Positions 63,501 to 64,000 of a stretch of DNA of 64,000 nt are shown here, in pieces. Position 1 is the stretch's first letter, and every line of letters starts with the position of its first letter. The notes under the pieces are model-generated. The model saw nothing but the letters and a program-made list of their open reading frames with translations, was not told the origin of the DNA and did no database searches. The position numbers and the translations under genes are program-made. Origin of the DNA: Acanthosepion lycidas (lineage: Eukaryota > Mollusca > Cephalopoda > Sepiida > Sepiidae); the NCBI GenBank assembly GCA_963932145.1, contig OZ010573.1, positions 22,388,565 to 22,452,564 on the forward strand, read 5' to 3'.

Positions 63501-64000
63501 ATTATGAACAAGGCCACACTTCAAACATTATAAAACAAAATAGATCAATATTTTTCGATTCTGATAAATGCTGTGATTTGAGAAATGTTTAACGAAAGCT
63601 ACCCCCTAAAATTATTCCTGCTACCCCCACAAATATTCCCTATCATTTTACGTGTGTTTTAGTCAATTTAAATGATGCTCTTTTGTATATCTACTTTCAT
63701 TGAACTCGCTGGCCTCCCCATTGCAATATTAAGGTTAATATATATAGGGGGCTCTGGATATAGGTAGTGCCTTTGATATCTAGCACGCTGCAATTTCGGG
63801 TGGATTGCTTCACTGGTTCTCAACCATCTTCCTAATCTCTCATGTGATGGCTCCAAGTTGCCATGCCCCGGTAATCCGTTTCAGCTGGCAGGCTAAACTC
63901 GCGTTTGGGGGTGGTGTTAAAACGGCACCAATGGATGCATGACATCCTCAACGCAGGTCACTGGCCATGGCGGAAGGTTTCCTCTGATGAACTACAACGG
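63501..64000. other. No gene recognised
   Basis: 63690-64000 has higher GC and a 62-codon minus-strand frame without a known domain. It may be part of a repeat or exon continuing beyond the window. Confidence 0.4.

Noticed and set aside
1..64000. Prokaryotic features, CRISPR arrays, defence or operon systems
   Set aside because: No compact gene clusters, ribosome-binding sites or spaced direct repeats with unique spacers are present; introns, SINEs and LINEs mark an animal genome.

Overview
This is a eukaryotic, AT-rich, intron/intergenic-type window. It probably comes from a cephalopod mollusc, most likely an octopus. The reasons are one exon of an aristaless/Alx-type homeobox gene, a dense load of tRNA-derived SINEs ending in a GTATCGAAAGATACATG-type tail, very many long (TA)n and (TA)n(TG)n microsatellites, and numerous Tc1/mariner, hAT, Helitron and non-LTR retrotransposon remnants. 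No prokaryotic feature was seen. The species call is inference, because no database could be searched.

The only host protein-coding sequence I can support is a 129-codon exon on the minus strand (20630-21016). It holds the start codon, a Ser/Asn-rich leader and homeodomain residues 1-46. It ends at a textbook donor exactly at the 46/47 intron position common in paired-class homeobox genes. The next exon, which should start VWFQNRR, was not found at lower coordinates, so the intron probably leaves the window. Sequence on either side (roughly 1-20.6 kb and 21.0-64 kb) is best read as intron or intergenic DNA.

Everything else is repeat. 0-9.5 kb has LINE tails, a deleted mariner, a pogo/Tigger-like MITE, SINEs and a degenerate ~155 bp tandem array. 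9.5-20 kb has TA microsatellites, foldback elements, a second mariner family, a GC-rich hairpin-rich element, a purine-rich minisatellite and a 5S rRNA-derived sequence wedged between SINEs. 21-29.2 kb has two mariner derivatives, LINEs and a 1.57 kb hAT element with perfect 8-bp target-site duplications. 29-43 kb has further MITEs, a repeat family with hammerhead-like sequence, and LINE reverse-transcriptase remnants. 43-51 kb has a 43/35-bp minisatellite with higher-order structure, a head-to-head mariner foldback, segmental duplications, three GC-rich elements and a Helitron. 51-64 kb has nested foldbacks, a decayed mariner transposase, LINEs and a second hAT element with an 8-bp target-site duplication.

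The most striking signal is a family of eight short, almost perfect palindromes flanked by TA and ending in TTAGGTTGGTGCAAAA. Their ends look like those of the primate Hsmar1-derived MITE MADE1. A decayed transposase of matching mariner type lies at about 56.7-57.5 kb. With at least ten other long inverted repeats, the window could form an unusual amount of double-stranded RNA if transcribed.

Throughout, 'SINE-A', 'SINE-B', 'LINE-1' and similar labels are working names used only here. SINE-A is a tRNA-like head with a 300 bp body. SINE-L is SINE-A with a longer body. SINE-B has the CCTTGTGCCACAT-type tail. LINE-1 is the family with the LFYKYFH-type C-terminus and LINE-2 the family with the EMWFYRR-type tail.
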